In this document: piece after piece, positions 1 through 10,280 of the stretch
Position numbering within the stretch: position 1 is the stretch's first letter
How the letters are laid out: every line of letters begins with the position of its first letter
Source of the DNA: Irpex lacteus
Taxonomy: Eukaryota; Basidiomycota; Agaricomycetes; Polyporales; Irpicaceae
Reading direction: 5' to 3'
Assembly: GCA_001986395.2 (NCBI GenBank)
Contig: MQVO02000164.1
Span: 1-18,716 of the forward strand
Length of the DNA stretch: 18,716 nucleotides
The notes under the pieces: generated by a model
Database searches by the model: none
What the model was told of the DNA's origin: nothing
Seen by the model: only the letters and a program-made list of their open reading frames with translations
Program-made: the position numbers and the translations under genes

Positions 1-81
1 GTACCAGCAACGTCCTCCTCTAGGCCAGCGAAAATAACAGCGACTCAGTTTCTAAGGAGCAAGAGTATGAATTTGTGAGGC

Positions 82-1228
82 ATGCAAGCGCGTACAACGA
101 CGGATGAAGGGGAAGCCACACAGGCGCCGAAATCATTTCGCAGCTTCAACAGTCACCTTACCGCCCTCCCTTCATCACCCCAGCTCAAAAGGCACTACAT
201 TTCTCCAACGTCGCCGCACCCTACGGAATTCAGCATGCAAATTGTCCAGAAAGATGAGGCGTACAGTAAGAAAAACCACCCAGTCGAGAAGCGGTCCGCG
301 CAAGCACCCCCTCCCATACAGCACGCAACGCGACCTATTCTTCCAGATCCAGCATTCGTCCAACGTTCAGAGGCTGTGGTAGACGAAGGCGACTGCTATG
401 GCACAGTGGAGAAGCAGACATGCGGCCAGGATGCGACAGCAAGCGTGATGAGCGCGGCGGTTGGGTTGGTGGGAGGACACGACGTTGGGATCCGAGCGGG
501 GGAGCTTGGGATTGGAGGCGACGGTGAGTAGCGTTTTGTAGAGTCTCTGGGACGTTTCTGACCGCTTGCAGGCGTTGGTCTGGGCGTGCTGGACGTATAC
601 AAGGTTGGAATGGAGAGGGACAAAGTGGGGGCGCGCCAGCGCATTCTTCAGGTCCAGCTGGCAGAAGGTGACCGCGTCGAGACGGTGGGGTCGGTCTCAC
701 AAGTCGAGCAGACAGGTATGTACTGGGGTTTAACTCTGGATAATATCACTGATCGCGGCTGGGGCGGGGGGGCAGGGGAAGGCGTCCCGCCTACTTTTGT
801 TCGCCAGCCGACCATTCCAACCGCTCGTACCCTTCGTATTCGTCGCCAGGGCCCTGACTTACGGGAGCGTTGTCTAGTGGGTGAGTACGTGCATTTGTGG
901 AGGGCCTAGCGTTCTTATTCACCGTCCTCCAGGCTCCATTCATCGAGGCACACAATCGGAGGCACCTACCCTGTGCGATGCACAAGTACAGACCACTACG
1001 TTGGACTTCGCCGAGGCGTGTCGAGCTGGGAGTTGCAAGATCGAAAGGCCCAATGGCCAGCATGAGGGCTCTGCTCGCGGTAAAGGCAAAGCAGTTGACA
1101 CTGCTAGCTGGGTAGGAGATGAGGACTGCTGCACAGAGGTCGACGGAAGCGGCACTCCAATGGACTTGGACGACGACTTGGTGTACATGGACGTAGATGA
1201 TGACGTGGTATACATGGATGTGGATTAA
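82..1228 (+). CDS. Four-exon gene, protein of unknown function with acidic repeated tail
   Basis: I do not recognise this protein. Exons 82-523, 572-715, 776-880 and 933-1228 join into 329 codons including the TAA stop. All three introns are phase 1, with donors GTGAGT, GTATGT and GTGAGT and acceptors TTGCAG, GGGCAG and CTCCAG; introns 1 and 2 carry branch-like CTGAC and CTGAT. Without splicing, exon 1 meets a stop at once (529-531). The protein is rich in Thr, Ser, Gln and Pro in its first third, then has a Gly/Val-rich stretch. It ends in an acidic tail in which a nine-residue unit, DDDLVYMDV/DDDVVYMDV, occurs twice. No signal peptide, membrane segment or known domain is evident. The first ATG in frame after a stop (76-78) is at 82, but an upstream exon outside the window is possible. 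Intron 2 is 60 nt without a stop, so its retention would also stay in frame. The gene model is inferred from splice signals only. Confidence 0.5.
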
Positions 1229-1330
1229 TCCCCTTTCCCCTCTTCGTTGTTTCCCTCCTTGTTATTGCCCTCTCTCGTTATCCCCTCTCCCCTCTCCCCT
1301 CTCCCTTCCTCGGCCCTTCTCCAGAGATAT
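1229..1330 (+). repeat. Pyrimidine-rich stretch with 7-bp microsatellite
   Basis: Just after the stop codon of the first gene the plus strand is almost only C and T for about 100 bases. It includes three tandem copies of CCCCTCT (1282-1302). It probably lies in the 3' untranslated region. No coding signal is seen. Confidence 0.6.
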
Positions 1331-1539
1331 CCTCAGTTTCAGTTTCTTGTCAGACGTTCTCTTTTATAGTACTACGCATTTTATCTAGTCCAAGCTTTCT
1401 AACGCCTACATATCCATCTACTTAGTGGAAGTGCACGGGGCGTCTGGTGTTGGTCGCGATCCTCCTGAGGACTCCAAACCTAGGACTCGGGACTCCGGAC
1501 ACTGTAGGCCGGATCACGAGTAAAAACGTGCCTTTTGTA

Positions 1540-1980
1540 GTCAAGAAAAAGGTGCGTGAAAATGTGCCCTATGTCATCAAGAAAAAGGTAAGGAAAAAGG
1601 TAAGGAAAAAGGTAAGGAAAAATGTAAGGACATATAACAAACCTTTTTCCAAACCTTTTCCTAAGTGAAAAGGGCCCATTTACTCCGCGAGAATACGGTC
1701 CCTTTTCACCTGGGAAAAATGTCGCCGGACATATGCTTCCTTTTGCGTCCGCGATAATGAACCATTTGTCTTCCCGAAAAAGGCAATCATAAAGGTTTGA
1801 TTTTTCGATTGAAAATATGACGTACAAAAGGGGACCTTTCTGTCTACATTTGGGCTTGGGAAAAAGGTAAAGAAAAAGGTTCCCTTTGCTGACACATTTT
1901 TACTCTGTCAAACGGACGGAAACATGCTGTCTTTTCTCACGCCTTTTTCTCCCCTTTTTCCGCTGGAAAAATTATGCCAC
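1540..1980. repeat. AAAAAGGT/ACCTTTTT-rich noncoding repeat block
   Basis: The block is dense in A5GGT and its reverse complement. Four tandem 12-bp units of GAAAAAGGTAAG (the last with one change) run from 1581 to 1628. Inverted copies (ACCTTTTTCC, ACCTTTTCC) follow at about 1640-1665, and further direct and inverted copies lie near 1710, 1770, 1860-1880 and 1950-1975. Frames through it read as Lys/Val/Arg or Phe/Pro low-complexity peptides, typical of repeat DNA and not of a gene. A similar motif (GGAAAAAG, CTTTTCACGTGG) reappears at about 14100-14160. It may be a decayed noncoding transposon, but no terminal repeats were defined. Confidence 0.55.
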
Positions 1981-2128
1981 TTACGCAGTGATAGTCGGTC
2001 CACCGTCACGGGACGATGCGCTCGTGATATCCGTCTAACAAACGAATGAACGGTACGAGTTAGTTCAGCAGCTCAACAGATATGACGGATAGGAATAATG
2101 TGTGAGTGTGAGCTGGAGGCGAGCTTAC

Positions 2129-3481
2129 CGCAGATGAGTCTCTCCGTAGCATAGTCGCCGCGACAGATCGGTGTTTGTCCCGGTAGCCACCATCAGCTCG
2201 TCCCAGGCTACCAGCGGGTGAGTCGTTGGGCCCGCCACGGAGGGGTGGGATATCGAGATTGCCAGCGGACCACGTGCGTGAGGGGGGTCCTGGGATACGC
2301 AGAGAGGGCCTGTTGGGTATGCCGTGGCCTAGTGAGCCGGATGGTACGAGGCTGCCTCTGGGGAGGAGATCGTTGGGAGACACACCAGTCGGGAGAAGGG
2401 GAGGTGTGGACATTCCGTTTGTGATGTTCGCGAGGTGGTGGTCGACAGCGGCGGATAGGGAGCCAAAGCGATTGGTAATGGCGGTGATGTCGTCTAGGGG
2501 GCCAGCTTGGTTGGGTGGGATGCTGCCGATAATGGAGCCACGCGGGCCGCCGTCAAGTCCGCTGAGGTCTGGCGTCGAAAACGACGGCGCAGAGGAAGGT
2601 GCGAAGGGATTGCTGAACTCGGGGACGGCGTTCGTCGCCGGGGTAAGTAGTTTATCCACCAGCAAGTCAACCTTGCGCCCGATGTCCACGAGCTCGCGTT
2701 GTATGTCTCTCGTCGCGAGGCTCTCGTTACGATCCATCCGATTGAGGAGTTCGTGAATGAGGGGTGAGCACTTGAGTTGAGACTCGAGGCTGGTCGACAG
2801 ATCAATGCTAGGAGCAAACATGCTACCAGAGTCCAAGGATGATGCCGGTGACGACGAGACGAAGTGTGTTTGGGCAGACGTGAACGAGGACGTCCTCGAA
2901 CCCATCTCTACGGCCACGGGCGGGGTATTCAGTCTATCTCTTGCGCGGCTCATAACAGCATTGTACTGCGCGTTTTGTTGATACAGCCCATTCGTATGTG
3001 GCCTTCCCAGGTGGTTGTCGCCATCTTGCGGGATTTCCGGGATAGCCGACATACTCGACTCCCTAGCCAGAGACCTCGCAAACGCCCTGTTCGCCTCTTC
3101 ACCAAACCTGTCTTGCCTATCTTGTTGGCCACTTAAAGCGGGAGATTGTCGAAAGGCCGTGAGCTCGTTGATAGTTGACTGGAATCCGTTCAAGCTCCCG
3201 TTACGCTCGATGCGCTGGCGATCGTGTCCGTCTTGGGAAGGCGGACTTGGCGACGATTTGACAGAGAGGCCACTCGACGTTGACGCAGATGTGGCCAAGC
3301 GTTCGCGACTGATGCTGTTCTGGCGATGGTAGCCCATCCCAAGGCTCCCTCGACCGATAGAGCCCATCGTACTAACACTCTCGCGCTCGTCTCTGTCTTC
3401 TGCGGGCTTGTACTGACCTCCACCAGGGAAGAAAGGGCTGGACGCGGGGTTCAGCGAGGGGCTATTTGACACCGTGGCCAT
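2129..3481 (-). CDS. First coding exon of a conserved-looking disordered protein; 3' part missing
   Basis: ATG at 3481 sits in a strong context (GCCATGG). The open frame gives 451 residues up to 2129, where GCG is followed by the donor GTAAGC at 2128, so the exon ends in phase 0. Reading through adds about 22 low-value residues and a stop near 2060. The protein is Ser/Pro/Gly-rich and looks mostly disordered. One well-ordered stretch at about residues 235-285 (LIHELLNRMDRNE, then DIQRELVDIGRKVDLLVDKL) has heptad-like Leu/Ile/Val spacing and probably forms a coiled coil. Several Arg-x-x-Ser sites suggest a phosphorylated cytoplasmic protein. I do not recognise the family. No second exon is visible between 2128 and the repeat block or the convergent first gene, so either the intron is long or the gene lost its 3' part. 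The exon itself looks intact and under coding constraint. Confidence 0.6.
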
Positions 3482-3940
3482 GGCTTGCGAGGGTTCCCTT
3501 TGAGGTTATCGAGAGACTTGCTACGATCAACTAACCACGGCAAGACGCTACTGGCACATGGACGGAGAACACAGCAAATCTCAGCGACTAATGTTCAGTG
3601 AGCGACAACGGCGCAAAGGGTTGGAGGTGCGGGTGCGGGATACACACCTATGAATACTGTAGTGATTCGCGAGTCTACAAGTACTCTCTCATCCAGACAC
3701 AGCTTGCAGACGACGGAAGACGGTGGCAAGCAGGAGTCGGTCGTGGAGGAAACAACGAGGAGAGAACTCGACCGATGTGGTTTCGGCCAAGCTTGGCTGG
3801 GGCTGCTGGCAGCTCAGACCGGCCGCCTAAAATCACGCCTCAATTGATCTGACAGACTGGGGCACGCGTTGATACATGCCCAAAGCTCTTTATAATCTCA
3901 TCAAAACGAGCGTGGTTGTTGTGTTATATAAGAGGCTTGC
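3482..3940. other. Upstream region of the 3481 gene; no gene seen
   Basis: This stretch lies 5' of the minus-strand gene starting at 3481 and probably holds its promoter and leader. The short plus-strand frames here (for example 3598-3852) have no splice structure or recognisable motif. TATATAA occurs near 3925 on the plus strand, with no evident gene behind it. Confidence 0.4.
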
Positions 3941-4100
3941 TACGTAACATACAAGGCGGTGTATGAGTATATTATGTCCGGGAGACTGCGAGATGGTGCG
4001 ATGTGATACATCAACTCAACTACGTCTCTGCACGCACAGCGCATCTCGGCCAAGGCATAGTCGTATATTGCGGGGATTCGTTGACGTAGGCTGAGTACGG

Positions 4101-4250
4101 TCAGGTGGTAACTAAATTGTACGCTGCCTACCTCAAGGATTACGGCGTACAGCACTCACTCCCGCACTCTGCAAATACAGCGATGCGTGTGCGAATTATG
4201 TGGTCTTGACAAGTTGAGCCATAGGTGGTGTCGTCCCTGCATGATCAAGG
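4101..4250 (+). repeat. Dispersed repeat, copy A (150 bp)
   Basis: It matches 17943-18057 in the same orientation with only two single-base differences over the shared 115 bases. Copy A carries an extra 35 bases (about 4152-4186) between GGCGTACAG and TGTGCGAATT. Similarity stops abruptly at TCAGGTGGT on the left and ATCAAGG on the right. One frame reads C-E-L-C ... W-C-R-P-C, a paired-Cys pattern kept in both copies. It may be a fragment of a gene or of a noncoding element. Confidence 0.8.
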
Positions 4251-4939
4251 TTCGTCGTCCTATCATTGTTCACAGTCTGACTTGGGTCGTACGCTTACAG
4301 ATAGCATTTATTGTCAGCGTTGTCGTCCACGCTCGCACTTACTTCAAACCGGTGACATCGCACACGCTCTCCATCTCACACCTTCTACACCCTGCGTGTT
4401 TCGTCGTGTTATCGTTGCAACCTCCTCCTTTTCACGTACATCCAGTTCACTCTCGCTCACCCATATCACAACGTCTAGAGGTTCAGCTTCAGGCGTTGTC
4501 GTTTCTACGTTGGCAGAAATCTATGGTTGTTCCTACGATGGCGTTCGGTTGGGCTGTCGTGGCAGGTGCGTTCTAATGATCACCGCTCACTTTTATTTGC
4601 TCATCATCCCTCCGTTCATGCCGTAGAGAATTCTCGAGAACCTCTCTGGAGTGGTGGCCCGTACAGTAGGGCACCTACATGTGTGGCCACACCAGATCCG
4701 GCTCCCCGATCCAGATCGCGCAGTCCTATAAATAAACAAACATTATATTCATAATCTACGTATAAGATTACCATGTACTGCAAAAAAACGACGGGCAGAA
4801 TCAACGAGGAGGGTGAGGAATACCCACTGCATCGTCCTCGTCGTTGGGGACGGCGAGGACGGGTTCGGGGACGTTGCCGGAGCTATCGCGCGTAGCGATC
4901 ACGCCATTTGATGGCGTCGGGAAGTGGAGCGCGCAGGCG
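4251..4939. other. Region without a supportable gene
   Basis: Plus-strand frames up to 133 codons exist here (4187-4626) but show no recognisable motif, and their composition is pyrimidine-biased. A TATAAATA stretch at about 4727-4735 is AT-rich but no start of a gene follows. The region separates repeat copy A from the transposon remains. Confidence 0.35.
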
Positions 4940-5242
4940 GGGCGAGCGCCATGGCCGAAATGACTGCCATATGAGGCAATCGTACCTGGACTACACCGCC
5001 ATCATCATGGCGTCATCATCCAGGCTCTTGTCAAGTTGCACTTGATCGCGCTCGGGAGCAATGATGGCAGGTATATGTCATAGGCGCACGTATAGCTCGT
5101 TGATGTGTCGGTGATGCGGCCCATCGCACTCAAAGATATCTTTCCAGTGAGTGATTACCTTTTATGTCCTGTTTATCTTTACCACTCGGAAAAACCTAAA
5201 GATTTTATCTTTCTAAATGTTGTCCGTCAGTAGAACTCTATC
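4940..5242 (-). pseudogene. Decayed C-terminal part of the Plavaka transposase
   Basis: Continuing leftward from the last open Plavaka exon, the minus strand still gives short matches to the expected C-terminal blocks. An F-Y-stop-R-T-x-F-R-K-I stretch lies near 5190-5215, where the family has an F-Y-x-R-T-x-K-like block. An H-H-R-H-I stretch lies near 5105-5125, where the family has His-His-x-Ile. The frame is broken by several stops. This is weak similarity judged from memory of the family. Confidence 0.35.
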
Positions 5243-7598
5243 TCAAACGTAGAAGTAAACACGTACCCGGAGAGTGGAAACAAAATCCAAAGTACCATAA
5301 ATCTGTATGTAACGCGGATAGTAATCAAGGAGATGGGTTTTCACCGTGGCAAGACTGAAAACTCGGGTCCTGCGCTCACCAGTCGTTGCAGCGATCGGCT
5401 TTGACGATGAAGACTCGGTTCCGATCTTCGATTGTGCATGCACGCGCTTTGCGTATACCTTCTGAATCTCTTTCGTCGCATAGCGAGGACACACAACTTG
5501 TTCGAAATGCCGGAGGTGCGTTGCCATGGCCGTGTGTGCGCTGTCAAGTAACTGGACCGAACCTTCCATGTACATTATTATCTTCGCCAGACTGTGGCAG
5601 TAGGACATGGTATAACAAAGTCGCATGACATGTTTGTTATCTGATTCTGGAAAGCGGCCCTCGAAACAAGGAATAGCGCACTGCACAAAGCTATAAGCTA
5701 TTATAAAATACAAAATTGAGTCTGTTATTACCTGAAAGATCTTCGAAGTCGCGTGCACCAATCTGGTGCATCTCACTAGCATTGTCCACAAAACGCCGAA
5801 TAGCTGTTCTGCCAAAAGGAGCCACTAGACGATACCTAGAGACGGATGAGTCCATAAGCTGAAAATAATCCATTGTCAGCTCACCGCTGATCTAACTCCT
5901 GCACACGATCTTCTCCTATAGTATATAGCATGCAGATGAGATGCGAAAACACTGCCTTCCAAACACCAAACTCAAATTCATGGAGGACATCCGGGACGAG
6001 CATGGCAAAGATATTTAGGCTAAACTTACGAAGTAACTTCGAGAAGGGGTTCTGGAATGTACTGGTTAAGAATTGCGCCTCTAGTGAATGTTTAGCATGT
6101 GCGTACTCACTACAGTAGGTACTGTGGAGATGTCCTTCAAAAGACTCTGGACCTTCTCTAAATTCACAGCATACCCTTCGTCATAGATTAGATGGCGCGC
6201 CTCTTCGACGAGCTGATTCAGAAATCTATCATCCTTACGCGCATGAGTATTCCGTAACGATCGGTCCTCTTCCGTGCCAATATTTGGAATGCCCTTCAAG
6301 TTGATCAGGCAATGAGGGCAGGGGTGCTTGCCCTTGTCTCTGAGCGAAGCAATAAGCATCCTGATTGCACCTGGTTCAGTTCTCTATCACGCAAAGAAAA
6401 GGGCACGTACTTCTCTGGATAATCAGCTGAATATGTGAAGAGACGATGATAAATCCGTCGTCGTACTCCATCCTTGCAATTTACAACCATGCCATGCCGA
6501 TATGCGTACAAAAAATCCTTGTTGAGAATTTTGGCCCATGACGCATAAAAACGTTCGTGTCGAAGATGTGTAATGACAGCAGCTGAACCCCCCTTGCCCT
6601 CGTGTTCCGAATATTATCTTGAATATCTTTCGGGATCTATTAGAGTAAAATGCATTGAGAAACCGAATGATCGGACACCGTGAAGAGAGAGCGTTAGGGA
6701 AGAAGGCAAAATGGTGCGCGGCATGGCTTGAAGGTCGGGAGGCTCTATACTTTGACTGATTGCTGAAGTATTCATAAACGGGCCATAGCTTTGAGTTCCC
6801 GAACTGTGTGACATGTGTCGCATCACTGTACCCCATGATCATTGCTATCATCTTCGAAAGCTGACGGTCTGGATCACCTTCTAGGGGGATGTGAGGGCCG
6901 TGGTTGATACGCATATCTTCATCTACAATAGCCTGTGAGTTGAAAAGTTCGCAGTACACTGGTTCGGGAGGCTCATCAGATGCGGGGCGAGGATGGAATA
7001 TCAAGTGAGGGTCGAAGATAAAGTTCTTGGCGGCGTCGTCGTTTCCCAGAGTGTGTCGAATCTCTGCGCATAGGTCCTTATGCTACAACCCGGCGACGGG
7101 AACGGGGTCACCTTGACACGGCTCAACGGCGGGCTGCGTTTTCAAATTCTCCACACGAGCTGCGCGATGATGCTGAGCAGCTGCGTCGCGTTGAGCGCCA
7201 CGTGTTGAGCAACCAATCGGGGGAGTACCAATAGTCACATACTCGTGTTTCCATCCGTCAGTGTTGCTGACCCATGGCGCATCGAGCTTATTGGACGCCA
7301 GGTGTTTGTTGATTTTGTGGAAATTGACGTTCTTGATGTCAGCTGATTCGAAGTCAGGGCTTGCGAGCAAGTCTTGAAGAGCATCGCGACTGTCAATAGT
7401 TTTCTTCGAGCCGCCTAGCCAGTGGTGATAGTTGAAGAGAAGAGAGCTGAGATTTGGATGGGGTGCAACAATCTGCTGCAGGGCGCGGGGAGATTGATTC
7501 GTGGATTGCTGTGCTTCCGTAGGTCGGTAAACGGACTCAAGGTCAAGTGTTGTATCAGGTTGTTGGGACGGTCGACGTTTAGAGTCGACTAAGACCAA
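5243..7598 (-). pseudogene. Plavaka-type (CACTA-related) transposase, disrupted
   Basis: This is the DDE-type transposase of the Plavaka group found in basidiomycetes. Blocks in order are: FNYHHW (about 7430), then GWKHEYVTIGTP (about 7230); KDLCAEIRHTLG (7075); MIMGYSDATHVTQFG (about 6820), LWPVYEYFSNQSKY; HGMVVNCKDG and FTYSADYPEK (6470-6411); HPCPHCL (about 6310); FAMLVPDVLHEFEFG (about 6000); APFGRTAIRRF; CAIPCFEG; HLLDYYPRYIQIYGTLD (about 5290). Clean introns are 6361-6410 (GTACGT...CAG), 6052-6110 (GTGAGT...CAG) and 5836-5884 (GTGAGC...TAG); they join the blocks in frame. Damage: an in-frame TAG at 7083-7085 between GL and HKDL, a frameshift near 6600, a probable one-base mismatch at the 5681-5731 intron, and the lost C-terminus. 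The N-terminal zinc-finger part usual for the family is also absent. The call rests on recognised family blocks; inactivation is seen directly. Confidence 0.8.
6361..6410 (-). other. Intron in the Plavaka transposase
   Basis: The donor GTACGT follows codons for Y-P-E-K and the acceptor ATCAG precedes M-L-I-A-S-L-R. Removal restores the family's continuous block in phase 2. It is 50 nt long, within the range seen across this window. Confidence 0.7.
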
Positions 7599-10280
7599 AC
7601 CAATTTGCGGCGGTCTTGATACGCTCGCTTACCAGCAGACGGACACGACGAGCACGTGACGGTTTGGGGAGAGATACTTCGTCCTCATAGCCGAAATATG
7701 ACTTGACATGTCCAAGAATACCACCATCAGAGGCTGCAGACACAGATCCAGACTTATGACCTAGAAGACAAGATATGAAAGCTTTCATATAAACATCAAA
7801 GAAAGATGCCGCAACAAACGGATTCTGAGCAATACAATTGGACTGCGACCAATACGTGGATTCCGTGGATTCCAGCCAGTTGTCAATTTCCACTTGATCT
7901 CCAGCCAGAAAACGAAGAACTGGACTATGGACGTCAGCAGGATTGATAGTAATGTAAAAACTTGGAATACCATGCTCGATCATCGCCGCACGCAGTTCGT
8001 TTCGCATATTGAGCTTCGATGATGCTGAACCGGGAACTGCAGCAGTAACCAGGTTAACCTCTTTCATTAAACGCAATGCACGTTTCTCATCTTCAGGTAT
8101 ACTGTCATCATTGGACGCATCGGAAGCCAGGCGCTCACAAATACGTTGTAACACTTCAGAACTAATGAGAGAAAACTCCTCTGCAATGGCATGAAACGAC
8201 GATTTGCGTACTTTGAGGCTGGAGCGAAGAAGGACTTCACGACGTTGTAACATATTGAACACGATGAAAAGGAATGAGGGATGTTCCTGGAAACGGCGAT
8301 CAGTAAGACGCAGCAAATGTCGCACATGATGCTTGAGGCTAATACTCGTCAAACGGGTCTCATCTTCAAAGCCACCGATTCCGTAAGGAAACAAGGTGGG
8401 AAATGTTTTTGGAAATAAAGAAGGGTTGAAAAATTCATTAGCAGGGGCACGGTCATGAGGGATACCAATAAACGCACCACCTCGCTCTTTGACATGACCG
8501 AACGCAGCAGCGCGAAGCTCATTCGAGGGAGCAGATCCGTCAACGTCTGTAATGACAACACTAGGAAATACAACGGGAGCGGAATCAGCAGGAGAAGCAG
8601 ATGGTTGATCTAACTGTGCCATACCGGGAATCATATCATACCGGGAAGTGAGAGCTTCTTGTGCGGAAGAGGGTGGAACAGTAGAGATTGTGAAAGGTAA
8701 CAAGCCATCTGCAGGTATAGCGGCCAAAACGTCGTGATCGATACGGATGTCTCTATACAAATAGTTGTGCAGTTTGAGCCAGTTGAGTGCACGTAATACT
8801 CTCTCTCGGCTTACAGCCAGAGGCTTTGCCTTTGCTAGAAGCCACTCACGGCTAGGAGGGGAGCTGCCAACGAATATTATACAGACAGGCTTGACAATGT
8901 CAGCTATAGGAGGTGGCAGAGCATCTACAACGTACTCAGTGTGCTGTGGATGGATGATAACATGGCCTTTCATACCACGTTGTAGATTGGGCAGATGAAT
9001 ATCTGATCCTGCGGACGAGTTTTCGTCATCATGGCCGGAAGGGCGTAGCTGGAAAATAGTCGCTTTCGCACGGCACAAGGCAATCATAGACTCTTCAATA
9101 GGAGTAAGGTCAGCCAATTCTGGAGGCACAGAGCCCAGAACCATGTTGTTGGCAAGAGCACAAGCAGGGAGCTTGTCATGCCGGAGACTACTGAAACATG
9201 AACTACAAAGGCGAACTTCATTAGATGCCGACAAGACACCACGAGGGTCAAGGGGAACAGAAGAGGCTTGTGGTAGTGCAGGTAGAGATGAGAAAGACTC
9301 AGCAGGAAGAGACGGACATGAAAGGAGGTCAACAGGAAGTTCAGCAATCTTCATGATATGTTGAGTCGATTGAGGACAGGACTCGGCACAACATGCACAA
9401 GTATACACGGAAAGCGACTCGACAGACGTGGCATCACGGAACGCTTGTAAAAGACGTGTCTTGAGGTCTGCGGAGACTACAGAGGGCCAATCAGATGCAA
9501 CAGTCTGCAATGCAGCAGTGGCAGCAGCCCTGTGCTCTTCACGACGGACATGGCGGGGTCTAGCAGCAGGCTGCTTAGAGCCAACAGTAAGCTCACGAAG
9601 ATACTTCTTGAACAGCCGCCGTAGTTTACTCACAGCAGCGCCTGGCTCATAGGGTATACCCAAAAGCTGCAGCACACAGCGGAGGGCTTTCAACGCCATC
9701 TTAGGGGGCAAGGCCTTTAGAAGCTGGATACGGGCAGATTTCTGTTCATCATCACTATCACTAACCAGAAGGCTCTGTATTTGTTCACAAGCCGCTGGGA
9801 GAGGACCGTCACGGAGACACTCACAGTTGAGTAGATGTGAAAGTAACTGCTGGCGCAGCCCATCAGAGTGCTCAGCCAAAGCATCACCTATACCATGTGA
9901 TCGTAAACGAGAGACCAACTGGTCAGAGGACAAAGAGTCCAATCCAACCAAGCACATCATATTAGGCAGAGAGCGAGTAGATAGCGAATCACTATCAGCG
10001 AAAGAGCACGATGCACATAACCGTAACAAACCCAACGAACGCAACGAGGCGCAAGCAGTGCATTCGACGCAAGAGCGTACAACTGAAGCACCAGTTGAGC
10101 CGTCGGGGACAGCCAAAACAGGAGAGCTGGCAGAGCCGAGCACGGACGTAGACAAGCTGGCAGAGCCGAGCACAGAACTAGATAAGCTGGTAGAGCCAAG
10201 CGCAGAAGCACTGTCGCCGGAGGCGACTGATGAGCCCAGAGGACTGTGCAGAGAGGGTCCGATGAAGGGCAAAGGGGCAC
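7579..10280 (-). CDS. Truncated Helitron Rep-like protein (DUF6570-like region plus Helitron_like_N)
   Basis: Helitron proteins combine an HUH-type Rep nuclease with a 5'-3' helicase for rolling-circle transposition. This open frame gives about 900 residues (10290-7579) without a stop. Order: a Ser-rich start with three 10-residue repeats (about 26-58); a CxxCxxC...CxxC cluster (74-95); a helical region; a DUF6570-like block with CACC (298-301), CSSC (362-365) and the HVIIHPQHTEYVVDALPPPI stretch (443-462); then the Helitron N domain with LFPTLFPYG-type residues (628-637) and FYITINPADVHSP (778-790). The frame should continue to a G-R-G-x-L-H-C-H-M catalytic block after SYFGY (868), but this is absent and the frame ends 35 residues later. 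No helicase follows. An intron (10281-10333, GTAAGG...CCTAG) lies just upstream, joining in phase 1 to an open frame at 10334-10586. That frame lacks an ATG, so the true start is unknown. Non-autonomous as it stands. Confidence 0.75.
10125..10214 (-). repeat. Three 30-bp tandem repeats inside the Helitron Rep N-terminus
   Basis: On the plus strand, AGCTGG(C/T)AGAGCC(G/A)AGC starts at 10125, 10155 and 10185, an exact 30-base period. In the protein this gives three 10-residue units of the form LGSASLSTSV. The period keeps the frame, so copy number can vary without breaking the gene. Confidence 0.8.

Noticed and set aside
335..700. Minus-strand frame of 121 codons opposite the first gene
   Set aside because: The plus strand has three clean introns joining frames with consistent phase; the minus frame is Pro/Ser-rich opposite-strand shadow.
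3598..3852. Plus-strand frame of 84 codons
   Set aside because: It lies in the upstream region of the minus-strand gene and has no motif or splice support.
4187..4626. Two overlapping plus-strand frames of about 130 codons
   Set aside because: They begin in the dispersed repeat and continue into pyrimidine-rich DNA without motifs; only the Cys-pair part inside the repeat is of interest.
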